Source: Bacteroidota bacterium
GTDB lineage: Bacteria > Bacteroidota > Bacteroidia > Flavobacteriales_F > PHOS-HE28
Assembly (NCBI GenBank): GCA_018266685.1
Contig: JAFDZY010000005.1
Coordinates: 1-44,532, forward strand
DNA length: 44,532 nucleotides
Direction: 5' to 3'
Positions within the stretch are counted from its first letter, which is position 1, and every line of letters starts with the position of its first letter. Under the pieces are notes generated by a model. The model worked only from the letters and a program-made list of their open reading frames with translations. It searched no databases and had not been told where the DNA came from. A program made the translations under genes and the position numbers. Positions 7,594 through 18,782 of this stretch are shown piece after piece.

Positions 7594-9336
7594 ATGAACC
7601 CGCTGCAAGCCGAACGCCCGCTGGGGTCCGTAGTGCCGAACCTGGCCACCCTGCTGCACCGCAATGCGGAACGCTTCGCCGGGCGCACCGTGTTCCGCGC
7701 CCGCAACGCGCAAGGGAACTTCGAGGGCATCACGTGGGAGCGCTTCCATGCGGACATCCTGAACATCGCGCACAACCTGCGCCACCGCTTCGGTTTCAAG
7801 CCCGGCGACAAGCTGGTGATCTTCTCGCCCAACCGCCTGGCCATGCTGGAGCTGGAGCTGGCCGTGATGGCCTCGGGCGGCATCGCCGTGCCCATCTTCG
7901 CGTTCTTCCATACCGATACGGCCGAGCTGCTGATCCGCCACTGCGGCGCCCGCTTTCTGGCCGTGGCAGGCGAACTGCAGCTCGCGCGCCTGGGCGGCGA
8001 CCTGGGCCTGGACCGCATCTTCGTGATGGACCCGGGCGTGCCCCAACGCTTCGCGCAGCAGCACGAGTTCGCCGAACTGCTGGCCGAACGGAACGGCACG
8101 GACGACCCGCTGCATGTAAATGCCGGGGCCGATGAGATCTGCCTCAACATGTACACCTCGGGCACCATGGGCGTGCCGAAGTGCGTGCAGCTCACCCACC
8201 GCAACATCCTCTCGCAGCAGGCCGCGCTGGATGCCGCTTGGAACATCGATGAGCACGACCGCTTCCTTTCCTACCTCCCCTGGCACCACAGCTTCGGCGG
8301 CATCTTCGAGCTGTTCAGCGCACTCTCGCGCGGCGCCACCTATACGCTGGAGACCAGCTACGGCAAGGACCCGCAGTCCATCTTCCGCGACTGGCAGGAG
8401 GTGCGGCCCACCGTGTTCTTCAGCGTGCCCAAGGTGTACCAGGCCCTGTTCGAACTGGCACGCGCGAGCAAGGAGAAAGAGGACATCCTCTTCCACCCGG
8501 AGCTGAAGTTCGTCTTCACCGCCGCCGCCGCCCTGCCGGAGGCGTTGTCCAATGAGTTCGAGAAGCGGAAGATCCCCGTGATCGAGGGTTGGGGCCTCAC
8601 GGAAACCGCGCCGTGCTGCACGCTCACCGATCCCTCGCTCAAGCGCGAGACCGGCCTGGTGGGCAAACCGATCCCCGGCGTGCAAGTGCGCATCGGCGCG
8701 GAGGATGAGATCCAGGTGAAGGGGCCCAACGTGATGACGGGCTACTACCGCAACGACGAAGCCAACGCGCAGGCCTTCACCGACGATGGCTGGTACCGCA
8801 CGGGCGATGTGGGCGAGATCACGCCCAACGGGCTGAAGCTGATCACCCGCAAGGACCGCATCTTCAAGCTCTCCAACGGGGAGAAGGTGATCCCCACCGA
8901 CCTGGAGAAGGCCATCGAGCTCAAGTGCCACTACGTGCAGTACGCGGTGGTGGCGGGCAGCGGCGAGGAATACCCCGTGGCGCTGATCTTCCCCAACAAG
9001 AAGCTGCTGGAGCACCCGGACTACCAGATCACGCCCGACCAGGGCTGCTTCTGCCCGCGCAGCCTCAACGAACTGGGGCGCTGCCTCACGGGCTGCCTGC
9101 GCATGGCCAACGACAGCATCGGGCAGAAGTTCGCCAAGGTGCGCTCGGCCGCGGTGATCCTCGACGAGCTGTCGCTGGAGAAGAACACGCTGACGCCCTC
9201 GATGAAGATGGCGCCCAGGAACGTGATGGACAAATACCGGTCGCACCTGCAGAAACTGTACGGTGCGAGCGTACCGGTGGATGAAGAGGTGTACGTGATC
9301 GAACTGGAACCCGACGGGCACAAGCGCCATGCATAA
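7594..9336 (+). CDS. AMP-forming acyl-CoA ligase, probably for an aromatic or hydroxy acid
   Basis: Adenylate-forming CoA ligase of 580 residues that activates a carboxylic acid with ATP and CoA. The AMP-binding signature TSGTMGVPK is at residues 188-196, followed by LPWHHSFGG, the GWGLTETAP adenylation motif and WYRTGDVGEI. The C-terminal LTPSMKMAPRNV holds the likely catalytic lysine. It resembles the long-chain FadD15 branch more than the shorter classical benzoate-CoA ligases, so the substrate cannot be named. Between the two C-terminal subdomains there is an odd cysteine cluster, C485, C487, C497 and C501. Its 3' end overlaps the next gene by 8 bases. By context it activates benzoate, 4-hydroxybenzoate or an aryl-lactate-like acid. 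Confidence 0.85.
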   Translation: MNPLQAERPLGSVVPNLATLLHRNAERFAGRTVFRARNAQGNFEGITWERFHADILNIAHNLRHRFGFKPGDKLVIFSPNRLAMLELELAVMASGGIAVPIFAFFHTDTAELLIRHCGARFLAVAGELQLARLGGDLGLDRIFVMDPGVPQRFAQQHEFAELLAERNGTDDPLHVNAGADEICLNMYTSGTMGVPKCVQLTHRNILSQQAALDAAWNIDEHDRFLSYLPWHHSFGGIFELFSALSRGATYTLETSYGKDPQSIFRDWQEVRPTVFFSVPKVYQALFELARASKEKEDILFHPELKFVFTAAAALPEALSNEFEKRKIPVIEGWGLTETAPCCTLTDPSLKRETGLVGKPIPGVQVRIGAEDEIQVKGPNVMTGYYRNDEANAQAFTDDGWYRTGDVGEITPNGLKLITRKDRIFKLSNGEKVIPTDLEKAIELKCHYVQYAVVAGSGEEYPVALIFPNKKLLEHPDYQITPDQGCFCPRSLNELGRCLTGCLRMANDSIGQKFAKVRSAAVILDELSLEKNTLTPSMKMAPRNVMDKYRSHLQKLYGASVPVDEEVYVIELEPDGHKRHA

Positions 9337-10563
9337 GATCGAAAGCACCGCCACGCTGAAGGCCATCATGGGCGAGTACTTCCGCTCGCTGGGCTCCGGC
9401 GCGAAGAAGATCGCCTGGTGTACCAGCGTGGGCCCGGCGGAACTGCTGCGCGCCGCCGGTTTCGAGGTGTACTTCCCCGAGAACCACGGCGCCCTGCTGG
9501 GGGCCACGCGCGCCGCCATGGACCACATCCCCGAGGCGGTGAAGTGCGGCTACTCCGGCCATGTGTGCAGCTACACCACCTCCGACATCGGCGCGTACCT
9601 GCGCAAGGAAACGCCGTTGCAGGACCACTATGGGCTGCAAGGCATCCCCAAGCCGGACCTGATCGTGTACAACACCAACCAGTGCCGCGAGGTGCAGGAC
9701 TGGTTCGGCTTCTTCGCGCGCGAATTCAAGTGCCCCATTGCCGGCGTACACCCGCCGCGCCACTTGGAGGAGGTCACCGATGCGGAGGTGGCCCTGGTGG
9801 TAAAGCAGTTCAAGGACCTGGTGCCCATCTGCACGGCGATCACCGGGCAGGCGTGGGATGAGGACCGCTTCAAGGAAGTGGTGAAGCTGAGCAAGGAGGC
9901 CACGCTGCTCTGGCAGCGCGTGCTCAAGACGGCGGCCTCGGACACCCCGCCGATCAGCTTCTTCGACGGCACCATCCACATGGGCCCCATCGTGGTGCTG
10001 CGCGGCACCGAGGTGGCCAAGGCGTACTACGCGCAGCTGCTGCAGGAGCTTGAAGGCAAGATCGCCCAGGGCCAGGGCTTCCTCCCCAAGGTGCGCTCGC
10101 GCATCTTCTGGGAAGGCATGCCCATCTGGGGCAAGATCCGCATGCTCAGCGACCTCTTCGCCGAGAACGGCGCCGCCGTGGTGGCCTCCACCTATTGCAG
10201 CAGCTGGGTGTTCGACCAGTTCGATGAGGCCGACCCCTGGACCTCCACCGCGCGGGCCTACACCGGCATCTTCATCAACCGGGGCGAGGGCGCCAAGATG
10301 AAGATGCTCGCCGAGTGGTTCGGCGAGTACGGCATCGACGGCATCGTGTACCACGACAGCAAGACCTGCTTCAACAACTCCAACGCCAAAATGGGCATGC
10401 CCGAGCGGCTCAAGGCCATTACCGGCGTGCCATCGCTGATCATCGAGGGCGACCTGTGCGACCTGCGCTTCTTCAGCGAGGGGCAAAGCATCACCAAGAT
10501 CGAGACCTTCCTGGAACAGCTCGCGGAAAGCCCGGCTGTACACAGCAGAAAACGCACCGTGCA

Positions 10564-10567
<4 letters not shown>
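9329..10567 (+). CDS. HgdB/BcrB-family iron-sulfur subunit of a second radical enzyme
   Basis: A 412-residue member of the 2-hydroxyacyl-CoA dehydratase D / benzoyl-CoA reductase family, clearly different from BcrB and BcrC. Candidate cluster cysteines are C31 (AWCTSVGPAELLRAAG), C80 (GHVCSYTTSDIG, aligning with the SEDVCTYVK block of BcrB) and C347 (DSKTCFNNSN, aligning with SIKSCNSF). No second catalytic subunit accompanies it, so it may act as a homodimer, as the double-cubane-cluster proteins (YjiM type) do, or pair with another subunit. It overlaps the next gene, an activator fusion, by ATGA, so the two are probably translated together as enzyme and activator. Candidate roles are a 2-hydroxyacyl-CoA dehydratase, a double-cubane reductase or an alternative aryl-CoA reductase. 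Confidence 0.85.
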
Positions 10568-12390
<1,823 letters not shown>

Positions 12391-12401
12391 CCCACGACCA
12401 C

Positions 12402-13601
12402 ATGGCCACCACAGCGGCATCCGCCTTCCCCGACGCCCGGATCCCCTACGGCACCTGGGGCAGCAGCTACTTCCCCGCCTGGCAGAGCTCGCCCCTGGCC
12501 GAGGTCAACATCGGGCAGTTCGCCGGGGAATCCATGGCGCGCATCATGTCCGTGCGCAAGGTGCCCGTGCAGCACCTGGACTACCTCATCATCGGTTCCA
12601 CCGTGCCCTGGCACTGGAAATTCTGGAACGCCACCCTGGTGGCCTCCTGCCTCGGCAAGCGGCTGCCCGGCTTCCACATGGAACAGGCCTGCGCCACCGG
12701 ACTGCAGGCGGTGGTGCTCGCGGCCGCGCAGGTGCAGGGCGGCAGCAGCGACGCGGTGGGCGTGCTCACCTTCGACCGCACCAGCGACTCGCCCGTGGGC
12801 GTATTCCCCGAGCGCCGCGCCTACCGCCGCACCGAGGTGATCAGCGACGTGTGGGACAACTTCGGCTTCGACCCCTCCACCGGCGGATCCATGCTGGCCT
12901 CCGCCGGCAACGTGGCGCGCAAGCACCGCATCGAACGGCGCGAGATCGACGAGCTCACGGCCCACCGCTACGAGCAATACTTCAAGGGCAAGGAGAGCGG
13001 CTTCCTGGAGCGCGTGGCCGTGCCGCTGGACCTGCTCAACGTACAGGGCAAACCGCTGGGCACCATCAGCGAGGACACCGGCGTGAAGATGATCCACGCG
13101 GGGGCGCTGCGCGCCATGCGCGAGCTGGACAGTTGCGTTACCTCCGGCACGCAGACCCATGCCGCTGACGGGATGGCCACCCTGCTGGTGACCACCGCCG
13201 ACAAAGCGAAGGAGCTGAGCCGCCGGCCGGAGATCGCCATCACGCTCATCGCCAAGGCGGAAGTGCGGGCGGACGCTTCCTGCATGCCCGAAGCGCCCGG
13301 CATGGCCGTGCAGAAGCTGCTGGCACGCACCGGCCTCAGCATGGACAACATGGCCGTGGTGAAGGACCACAACCCGTTCGCGGTGAACGACGCGGTCTTC
13401 TCCAAAACGCTGGGCTACGACTGGCGCAAGATGAACAACAACGGCAGTCCGCTTGTGTGGGGGCACCCGCAGGGGCCCACGCTCACACGCGTGGTCATCG
13501 AGGCCCTGGAAGAAGCCGTGGACCTGGGCGGCGGCCATGTGCTCGTATTCGGTTGTGCCGCGGGAGACGTGGGCATGGCCGCCATCTTCAAAGTCCAATG
13601 A
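12402..13601 (+). CDS. Thiolase (acyl-CoA acyltransferase)
   Basis: A 399-residue thiolase, which cleaves a 3-oxoacyl-CoA with CoA to acetyl-CoA and a shortened acyl-CoA. The nucleophile is C97 (MEQACATGLQAV). The C-terminal catalytic segments are KDHNPFAVND (usually NEAFA), WGHPQGPT with the catalytic His, and FGCAAGD with the second cysteine. It lies 11 bases after the activator fusion and 7 before the dehydrogenase/hydratase fusion. In this pathway it could release glutaryl-CoA from 3-oxopimelyl-CoA, or an aroyl-CoA from an aroyl-acetyl-CoA. It is divergent from the classical FadA branch, so its chain-length preference cannot be read. Confidence 0.87.
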   Translation: MATTAASAFPDARIPYGTWGSSYFPAWQSSPLAEVNIGQFAGESMARIMSVRKVPVQHLDYLIIGSTVPWHWKFWNATLVASCLGKRLPGFHMEQACATGLQAVVLAAAQVQGGSSDAVGVLTFDRTSDSPVGVFPERRAYRRTEVISDVWDNFGFDPSTGGSMLASAGNVARKHRIERREIDELTAHRYEQYFKGKESGFLERVAVPLDLLNVQGKPLGTISEDTGVKMIHAGALRAMRELDSCVTSGTQTHAADGMATLLVTTADKAKELSRRPEIAITLIAKAEVRADASCMPEAPGMAVQKLLARTGLSMDNMAVVKDHNPFAVNDAVFSKTLGYDWRKMNNNGSPLVWGHPQGPTLTRVVIEALEEAVDLGGGHVLVFGCAAGDVGMAAIFKVQ

Positions 13602-13608
13602 TCGCACC

Positions 13609-15774
13609 ATGGCATCCGTGACAACACCTTCCACCGCCACCGGCGATCCGCGCAGCACGCAGGGCAATTCCGCCAACGGCGGGGCCGTCCGCGCCATGCG
13701 CCCGTCCACCCTCGGGGCATTGGGCCTGGGGTCGGTGCTCGACATCTTCCGCAAGGGCCGCCTGCCGGTGCGCACCGACGAACTGGTGAACCAGGTGTTC
13801 GGGCCCAAGGAGGAGCGCGGCGCCATGGTGATCTCCGGGGCCTGCGGCGTGGTGGGCGCGGGCAAGGTGATGCAGTTCGCATCGCGGCTGCTGCCCTACG
13901 GCGTGCCGGTGATCGCACTGGACCTGCCCGGCGCCAACGACGGCGTGCAGCAGCAGTTCGACGGCCTGGTGAAGTCCTTCGGCAAGGACACGGCCAACGC
14001 GATCATGAACAACGTGATCCGCCTGAACTACGACGGCGCTTCGCTGCCCAGGGAGCTGGAGCGCTACCGGCCCAAGCTGCTGCTGGAAGCGATCCCCGAG
14101 AAGCTCGAGCTGAAGAAGGCGCACTACGCCCTGTTCCGAAAAACCTTCCCGGGCATCCACATCTGGTCGGTGACCTCGGGCTTCCCTTCGGCGCAGCTCG
14201 GTGTGGACATCGCGCACCCGTCATTCCCGCACCAGGTCAACAAGGTGTTCGAGATCGTGGAGGCGCGGCCCACGCCACAGACGCAGCTGCTCTGGGCCCT
14301 GGGCCTGGTGCCCATGAAGGTGGGCGACCACTGGTCCTTCGTGCTCGACGTGTTCTTCTGCGGCCTGCTGCAGGCCACGCTCCAGTTCTGCCGCCACACC
14401 AACACGCCCTACTGGAAGGCCGACAAATACATCCGGAAGCTCATCGGCCCCAATCCGTTCCGCGCGCACGACGTGATCGGTGCCAAGGGTGCGAACTACC
14501 TCACCTGGTCGTGTCTGCACCACCTGGGCGAGGCCTACGGCCCGCTGTTCACGCCCGATGAGGCGCTCACCGCGCGCATGCGCAGCGGGCAGGCGTGGTA
14601 TCCGCCGGACCACTTCCGCCCGTTGGTGAACTGGAGCCTCGATGCGGAACAGGAAGAAGCCCTGGAAGCCATCGTGGAAGGCGCGCTGCTGCAGATGACC
14701 TCCATTGTGCTGCACGAGCAACGCGCCGATCTGCCCATCATGAACGCCATTGGCGAGCTGTGCGCGCAGTTCAGCAACGGCATCCTGGCGCGTGCCCGGC
14801 GCATGGGTGCCGAGCGTATCGCCCAGCAGGTGGGCGCCTACCACCAGCTCTTCCCGGCGGCGGCAGGCACCACGTGGTATCCCGACACCTTCATGAACAT
14901 GGCCGAAGGTGCCTGGCAGCAGCTCTACGTGAACGCCGAGCACAACGGCCAGGCCGGCGTGATCACCATCGGCAGGGAATCCTACAACGACGATGTGGAC
15001 GCCGAGCTCAACCGCGCCATCGACTGGCTGCTGGGGCAAGGCATCCACCGCGTGATCCTCACCGGCGACTTCCACCTGGCCACCCAACTGGTGGGCGCCG
15101 ATACCCTGGCCTTCCACCCCGCGCTGAGCGACGTGAAAGAGGGTGAGCGCATCTCCCTGGCCTGGTCGCGCACGGCGCGGCGGCTGCACCATGACTTCCG
15201 CGCATCGGTGGGTTTCATCCACGGCAAGCGCTGCATGGGCGGCATGCTGGAGCTGATGATGCACTGCCACTACCTGGTGGCGGCGGAAGACACCCTGCTG
15301 GCCATGCCCGAGGTGACGATCCCGGTGCTGCCGGGGATGGAAGGCTGCCACTGGCCCTTCCGCAAGACCGACGCCGAGGGCCGCAAGAAGCTGTTGCGCC
15401 TGGTGCTGGAAGGGCGACCGGTAAAGGCCGCCGATGCCGCGGGCTGGCTGGTGGACCATGCCGATACGCTGGAGAACGCCGTGCGCAAAGCCTGGCAGGT
15501 GATGGAGCAGGACGCTGCGGCCTTGAAGCCGCGACCCTTCGCCGAAGGCCCGGTGACCGCGCCGGACCCCGCCGAAGTGGGACTTGCTCCCGTGCCCGAT
15601 GGCCCGCTGAAGGAGGCGCGCGCCGCCATTGCCCGCTGCGTGGCCGAAGCGTGCCAAGCCCCGGTGGACCTCGCGTTCACCGTGCAGGCCCGGCACTCCG
15701 CCGCCTTCATGACCGGCACCCTGTGCCGCAAGGGCCGCTTGGGCAGCGACTACGACAAGATGATGAAGAACTGA
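13609..15774 (+). CDS. 3-Hydroxyacyl-CoA dehydrogenase / enoyl-CoA hydratase fusion
   Basis: A 721-residue bifunctional beta-oxidation protein. The start at 13609 follows the thiolase stop by 7 bases; an in-frame extension back to 13453 is a shadow of the thiolase. The dehydrogenase comes first: a Rossmann loop SGACGVVGAGKV at about residue 75, then the HPSFPHQVNKVFEIVE segment with a His/Glu pair. The crotonase domain comes last, about residues 440-620: GKRCMGGMLELMMHC with the first catalytic Glu and AMPEVTIPVLPG with the second. This order is the reverse of FadB and resembles that seen in archaeal crotonyl-CoA hydratase/dehydrogenases. Likely substrates are 3-hydroxypimelyl-CoA from ring opening and possibly an aryl-acryloyl-CoA. 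Confidence 0.87.
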   Translation: MASVTTPSTATGDPRSTQGNSANGGAVRAMRPSTLGALGLGSVLDIFRKGRLPVRTDELVNQVFGPKEERGAMVISGACGVVGAGKVMQFASRLLPYGVPVIALDLPGANDGVQQQFDGLVKSFGKDTANAIMNNVIRLNYDGASLPRELERYRPKLLLEAIPEKLELKKAHYALFRKTFPGIHIWSVTSGFPSAQLGVDIAHPSFPHQVNKVFEIVEARPTPQTQLLWALGLVPMKVGDHWSFVLDVFFCGLLQATLQFCRHTNTPYWKADKYIRKLIGPNPFRAHDVIGAKGANYLTWSCLHHLGEAYGPLFTPDEALTARMRSGQAWYPPDHFRPLVNWSLDAEQEEALEAIVEGALLQMTSIVLHEQRADLPIMNAIGELCAQFSNGILARARRMGAERIAQQVGAYHQLFPAAAGTTWYPDTFMNMAEGAWQQLYVNAEHNGQAGVITIGRESYNDDVDAELNRAIDWLLGQGIHRVILTGDFHLATQLVGADTLAFHPALSDVKEGERISLAWSRTARRLHHDFRASVGFIHGKRCMGGMLELMMHCHYLVAAEDTLLAMPEVTIPVLPGMEGCHWPFRKTDAEGRKKLLRLVLEGRPVKAADAAGWLVDHADTLENAVRKAWQVMEQDAAALKPRPFAEGPVTAPDPAEVGLAPVPDGPLKEARAAIARCVAEACQAPVDLAFTVQARHSAAFMTGTLCRKGRLGSDYDKMMKN

Positions 15775-15783
15775 AGCGCGACC

Positions 15784-16860
15784 ATGACGAACACGAAGGA
15801 CATGAAGCTGTGGCAGTGGCGGATGACGGCGCCCAAGAGCGACCTGCAACTGGTGGCCTCGGAGCTGCCCGCGATCGGCGAGCACCAGGCGCTGGTGCAG
15901 GTGGCCGGCTGCGGCGTGTGCCACACCGACCTCGGCTTCTGGCACGATGGCGTGCGCACCAAGATGGACCTGCCGCTCACGCTGGGCCACGAGATCAGCG
16001 GAACGGTGATCGCGGGCCCGGCGCACCTGCTGAACAAACCGGTGATCGTGCCGGCGGTGCTGCCCTGCGGCGAATGCGACCTGTGTGCCCGGGGGCGCAG
16101 CAACATCTGCCGCAAGCAGGTGATGCCCGGCAACGACCTCCACGGCGGCTTCGCCTCGCACATCGCAGTGCCCCACCGCTACCTGTGCCCCGTGCCGGAG
16201 GCCATGCTCGCGAAGTATCCCTTGGCCCACCTCGCCGTGATCGCCGACGCCATCTCCACCCCCTACCAAGTGGTGAAGCGCGCGGACATCGCGCAGGGCG
16301 ACCTCGCCATCGTGATCGGTGTGGGCGGCGTAGGCATCTACGGCGCCATGATCGCCCGCCTGATGGGGGCCAAGGTGCTGGCCATCGACATCAGCGATGA
16401 GAAGCTCGCCCTGGCCAAGCGCCACGGCGTGGATGCCGTGCTCAACAGCAAGGGCATGGACGTCAAGGCCATCAAGGAGCGCGTGCGCACCATCGCCGCA
16501 GAGCTGCAAACGCCCATGCATGGCTGGAAGATCTTCGAGATCTCCGGCACCACGCCCGGCCAGGACCTCGCCTTCAACCTGATCACCTATGCCTCCACCC
16601 TCAGCGTGGTGGGCTTCACCATGAACAAGGTGGAAGTGCGCCTGAGCAACCTCATGGCCTTCGACGCGCGGCTCATCGGCACGTGGGGCTGCCAGCCCGA
16701 GCTCTACCCCGAGGTGGTGGAGCTGATCGCCTCCGGGAAGCTGGAGATCGCCGAGTTCGTGGAAGCCTTCCCGATGTCGAAGATCAACGAGGTGTTCCGC
16801 GATTCGGTGGCACGGCCGCACACCCGCCGCCCCGTGATGGTGCCCGACATGCCCAACTGA
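15784..16860 (+). CDS. had: 6-Hydroxycyclohex-1-ene-1-carbonyl-CoA dehydrogenase
   Basis: Zinc-dependent, NAD-linked alcohol dehydrogenase of 358 residues that oxidises the Dch product to 6-oxocyclohex-1-ene-1-carbonyl-CoA. The N-terminus WQWRMTAPK is characteristic of Had. Catalytic zinc residues are C46 (GVCHTDLGF) and H69-E70 (LGHE). The structural zinc set C95, C98, C101, C109 has the standard spacing. The coenzyme loop is GVGGVGIYG. It sits directly before the oah and dch genes, which act immediately after and before it in the pathway. Assignment rests on both sequence and context. Confidence 0.93.
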   Translation: MTNTKDMKLWQWRMTAPKSDLQLVASELPAIGEHQALVQVAGCGVCHTDLGFWHDGVRTKMDLPLTLGHEISGTVIAGPAHLLNKPVIVPAVLPCGECDLCARGRSNICRKQVMPGNDLHGGFASHIAVPHRYLCPVPEAMLAKYPLAHLAVIADAISTPYQVVKRADIAQGDLAIVIGVGGVGIYGAMIARLMGAKVLAIDISDEKLALAKRHGVDAVLNSKGMDVKAIKERVRTIAAELQTPMHGWKIFEISGTTPGQDLAFNLITYASTLSVVGFTMNKVEVRLSNLMAFDARLIGTWGCQPELYPEVVELIASGKLEIAEFVEAFPMSKINEVFRDSVARPHTRRPVMVPDMPN

Positions 16861-16878
16861 ACGAAGCGAACGAACAAC

Positions 16879-17979
16879 ATGAAAGCCCTGAAGGACCACA
16901 ACATCGTGCCGGGATACGCCTACGCGGACATCCTCTACGAGAAGCGCCCCTGCCTGGACAGCGACGGCACACCGGTGCCCGGCCTGTTCAACGCGTGGGT
17001 CGTGCTGAACAATCCCAAGCAATACAACTCCTACACCACCCGCGCGGTGAAGGAGGTGATCCTCGCCTTCGGTGAAGCCTCCAACGACCGCAGCGTGGTG
17101 GCGGTGGTGTTCACCGGCGCGGACGACAAGGCTTTCTGCACCGGCGGCAATACCAAGGAATACGCCGAGTACTACGCCGGCCACCCGCAGGAATACTCGC
17201 AGTACATGCGGCTGTTCAACGACATGGTCTCGGCCATCCTCAAGTGCGAGAAGCCGGTGATCAACCGCGTGAACGGCATGCGCATCGGCGGCGGGCAGGA
17301 GATCGGCATGGCCTGCGACTTCACCATCGCCTCGGACCTCGCCCGCTTCGGGCAGGCTGGCCCCAAGCACGGCAGCGCCGCCATCGGGGGCTCCACCGAC
17401 TTCCTCCACCTCTACGTGGGCATGGAGCGCGCCATGAACTCGCTCACCCTCTGCGAACCGTGGACCGCGCACCAGGCCCTGCACATCGGCCTCATCAGCG
17501 AGATCGTCCCCGCCTTGAAGGTGGACGGCAAGTTCGTGCCCAACCCGCTGGCGGTGATCGACCGCTACGCCGACGACTACGGCCGCATCGTCTTCGGCAG
17601 CGTGAAGACCGGCGACGCACTGGCCAAGGCCAAGGAAGTGCTGGCCAAGGGCACGGTGGACCTCTCCCTGCTGGACGCCGCCGTGGACCGCCACATCGCC
17701 AAGCTGCTGCACACCTTCCCCAACTGCCTGCACAAAACCCTCACCGAAGTGCGCAAGAAGAAGCTGGAGCACTGGGACAAGAACAAGGAGGGCAGCCGCG
17801 AATGGCTCGCCCTGAACATGATGACCGAGGCCAAGGCCGGTTTCCGCGCCTTCAACGCCGGGAGCAAGGCCAAGCGCGAAGTGGACTTCCTGAAGCTGCG
17901 CCAGTTGCTGGCCGAGGGCCAGGCCTGGGGGCTCGAACTGGAACAGGCCATCGCACCGGTGCCCGAAGCCATCAAATGA
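16879..17979 (+). CDS. oah: 6-Oxocyclohex-1-ene-1-carbonyl-CoA hydrolase (ring-opening)
   Basis: Crotonase-superfamily hydrolase (Oah/BamA) of 366 residues that adds water twice to 6-oxocyclohex-1-ene-1-carbonyl-CoA and opens the ring, giving 3-hydroxypimelyl-CoA. It is a marker for anaerobic benzoyl-CoA degradation. Diagnostic segments are FNAWVVLNNPKQYNSYTT near residue 38, DKAFCTGGNTKEYAEYYAG, VNGMRIGGGQEIGMACD and GPKHGSAAIGGSTDFL. The length of about 370, with a long C-terminal extension, separates it from ordinary enoyl-CoA hydratases. Its stop overlaps an ATG belonging to the dch frame. Confidence 0.95.
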   Translation: MKALKDHNIVPGYAYADILYEKRPCLDSDGTPVPGLFNAWVVLNNPKQYNSYTTRAVKEVILAFGEASNDRSVVAVVFTGADDKAFCTGGNTKEYAEYYAGHPQEYSQYMRLFNDMVSAILKCEKPVINRVNGMRIGGGQEIGMACDFTIASDLARFGQAGPKHGSAAIGGSTDFLHLYVGMERAMNSLTLCEPWTAHQALHIGLISEIVPALKVDGKFVPNPLAVIDRYADDYGRIVFGSVKTGDALAKAKEVLAKGTVDLSLLDAAVDRHIAKLLHTFPNCLHKTLTEVRKKKLEHWDKNKEGSREWLALNMMTEAKAGFRAFNAGSKAKREVDFLKLRQLLAEGQAWGLELEQAIAPVPEAIK

Positions 17980-17990
17980 TCCGAAGCACC

Positions 17991-18764
17991 ATGGAAAAAG
18001 TGAAGTTCACCCGCTCGCACGACGACACCATCGCGCACATCGTGCTGGACGACGGCCAGGGCAACGTGCTGGACAACATCATGATGCTCGAGATCCTCGA
18101 ATGCCTGCAGGCCATCGGTCAGGACCCGAAGATCAAGCTGATCACCTTCCAGGGGGCGGGCGCGCACTTCTCCTTCGGCGCCAGCGTGGAGGAGCACACC
18201 AAGGAATTCGCCGAGGCCATGCTGCGCACCTTCCACAAGATCTTCATGGAGCTGCTGCAGCTGCGCATCCCCACGCTGGCCAAGGTCAGCGGGCAATGCC
18301 TGGGCGGCGGCATGGAACTGGCGCTGATCTGCTCGGTGATCCTGGCCGACAAGTCGGCGCGCTTCGGCCAGCCCGAGATCCGCCTGGGGGTCTTTCCGCC
18401 ACCCGCGTCGATCCTGCTGCCCGAGCGCATCGGCCTGGCCCGTGCCGAAGAGCTGCTGCTCACCGGTCGCAGCATCGACGCCGACGAGGCACAGCGCATC
18501 GGGCTGGTGCATGCCGTACTCGAGGACAAGGACAAGCTGGACGCCGCCGCCGAGGACTGGATCCTGAAGCACGTGGTGCCCAAGAGCGCGTCCTCGCTGC
18601 GTTTCGCCTCGCACGCCGCACGCATCAAGCTCAACCACCTGATGAACAACTTCCTGCCGCAGCTGGAGCGGCTCTACGTAACGCAGTTGATGGAGACCCG
18701 CGACGCCAACGAAGGGATCACCGCCTTTTTGGAGAAGCGCAAACCGCAATGGGCGAACGCCTGA
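17991..18764 (+). CDS. dch: Cyclohexa-1,5-diene-1-carbonyl-CoA hydratase
   Basis: Crotonase-family hydratase that adds water to the dienoyl-CoA made by benzoyl-CoA reductase, giving 6-hydroxycyclohex-1-ene-1-carbonyl-CoA. From the ATG at 17991 it has 257 residues, the family length. An in-frame ATG at 17976, overlapping the oah stop, would add five residues. Motifs are LDDGQGNVLDNIMM, the oxyanion loop FSFGASVEEH, GQCLGGGMELAL and FGQPEIRLGVFPPPAS; the last is typical of dienoyl-CoA hydratases. Together with had and oah it completes the ring-opening steps. Confidence 0.93.
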   Translation: MEKVKFTRSHDDTIAHIVLDDGQGNVLDNIMMLEILECLQAIGQDPKIKLITFQGAGAHFSFGASVEEHTKEFAEAMLRTFHKIFMELLQLRIPTLAKVSGQCLGGGMELALICSVILADKSARFGQPEIRLGVFPPPASILLPERIGLARAEELLLTGRSIDADEAQRIGLVHAVLEDKDKLDAAAEDWILKHVVPKSASSLRFASHAARIKLNHLMNNFLPQLERLYVTQLMETRDANEGITAFLEKRKPQWANA

Positions 18765-18782
18765 ACAAGACCGCCCCCTGGC

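Noticed and set aside
10315..10563. In-frame upstream extension of the activator fusion
   Set aside because: These codons are an out-of-phase reading of the HgdB-like gene and look random; the ATGA overlap at 10564 gives a standard start.
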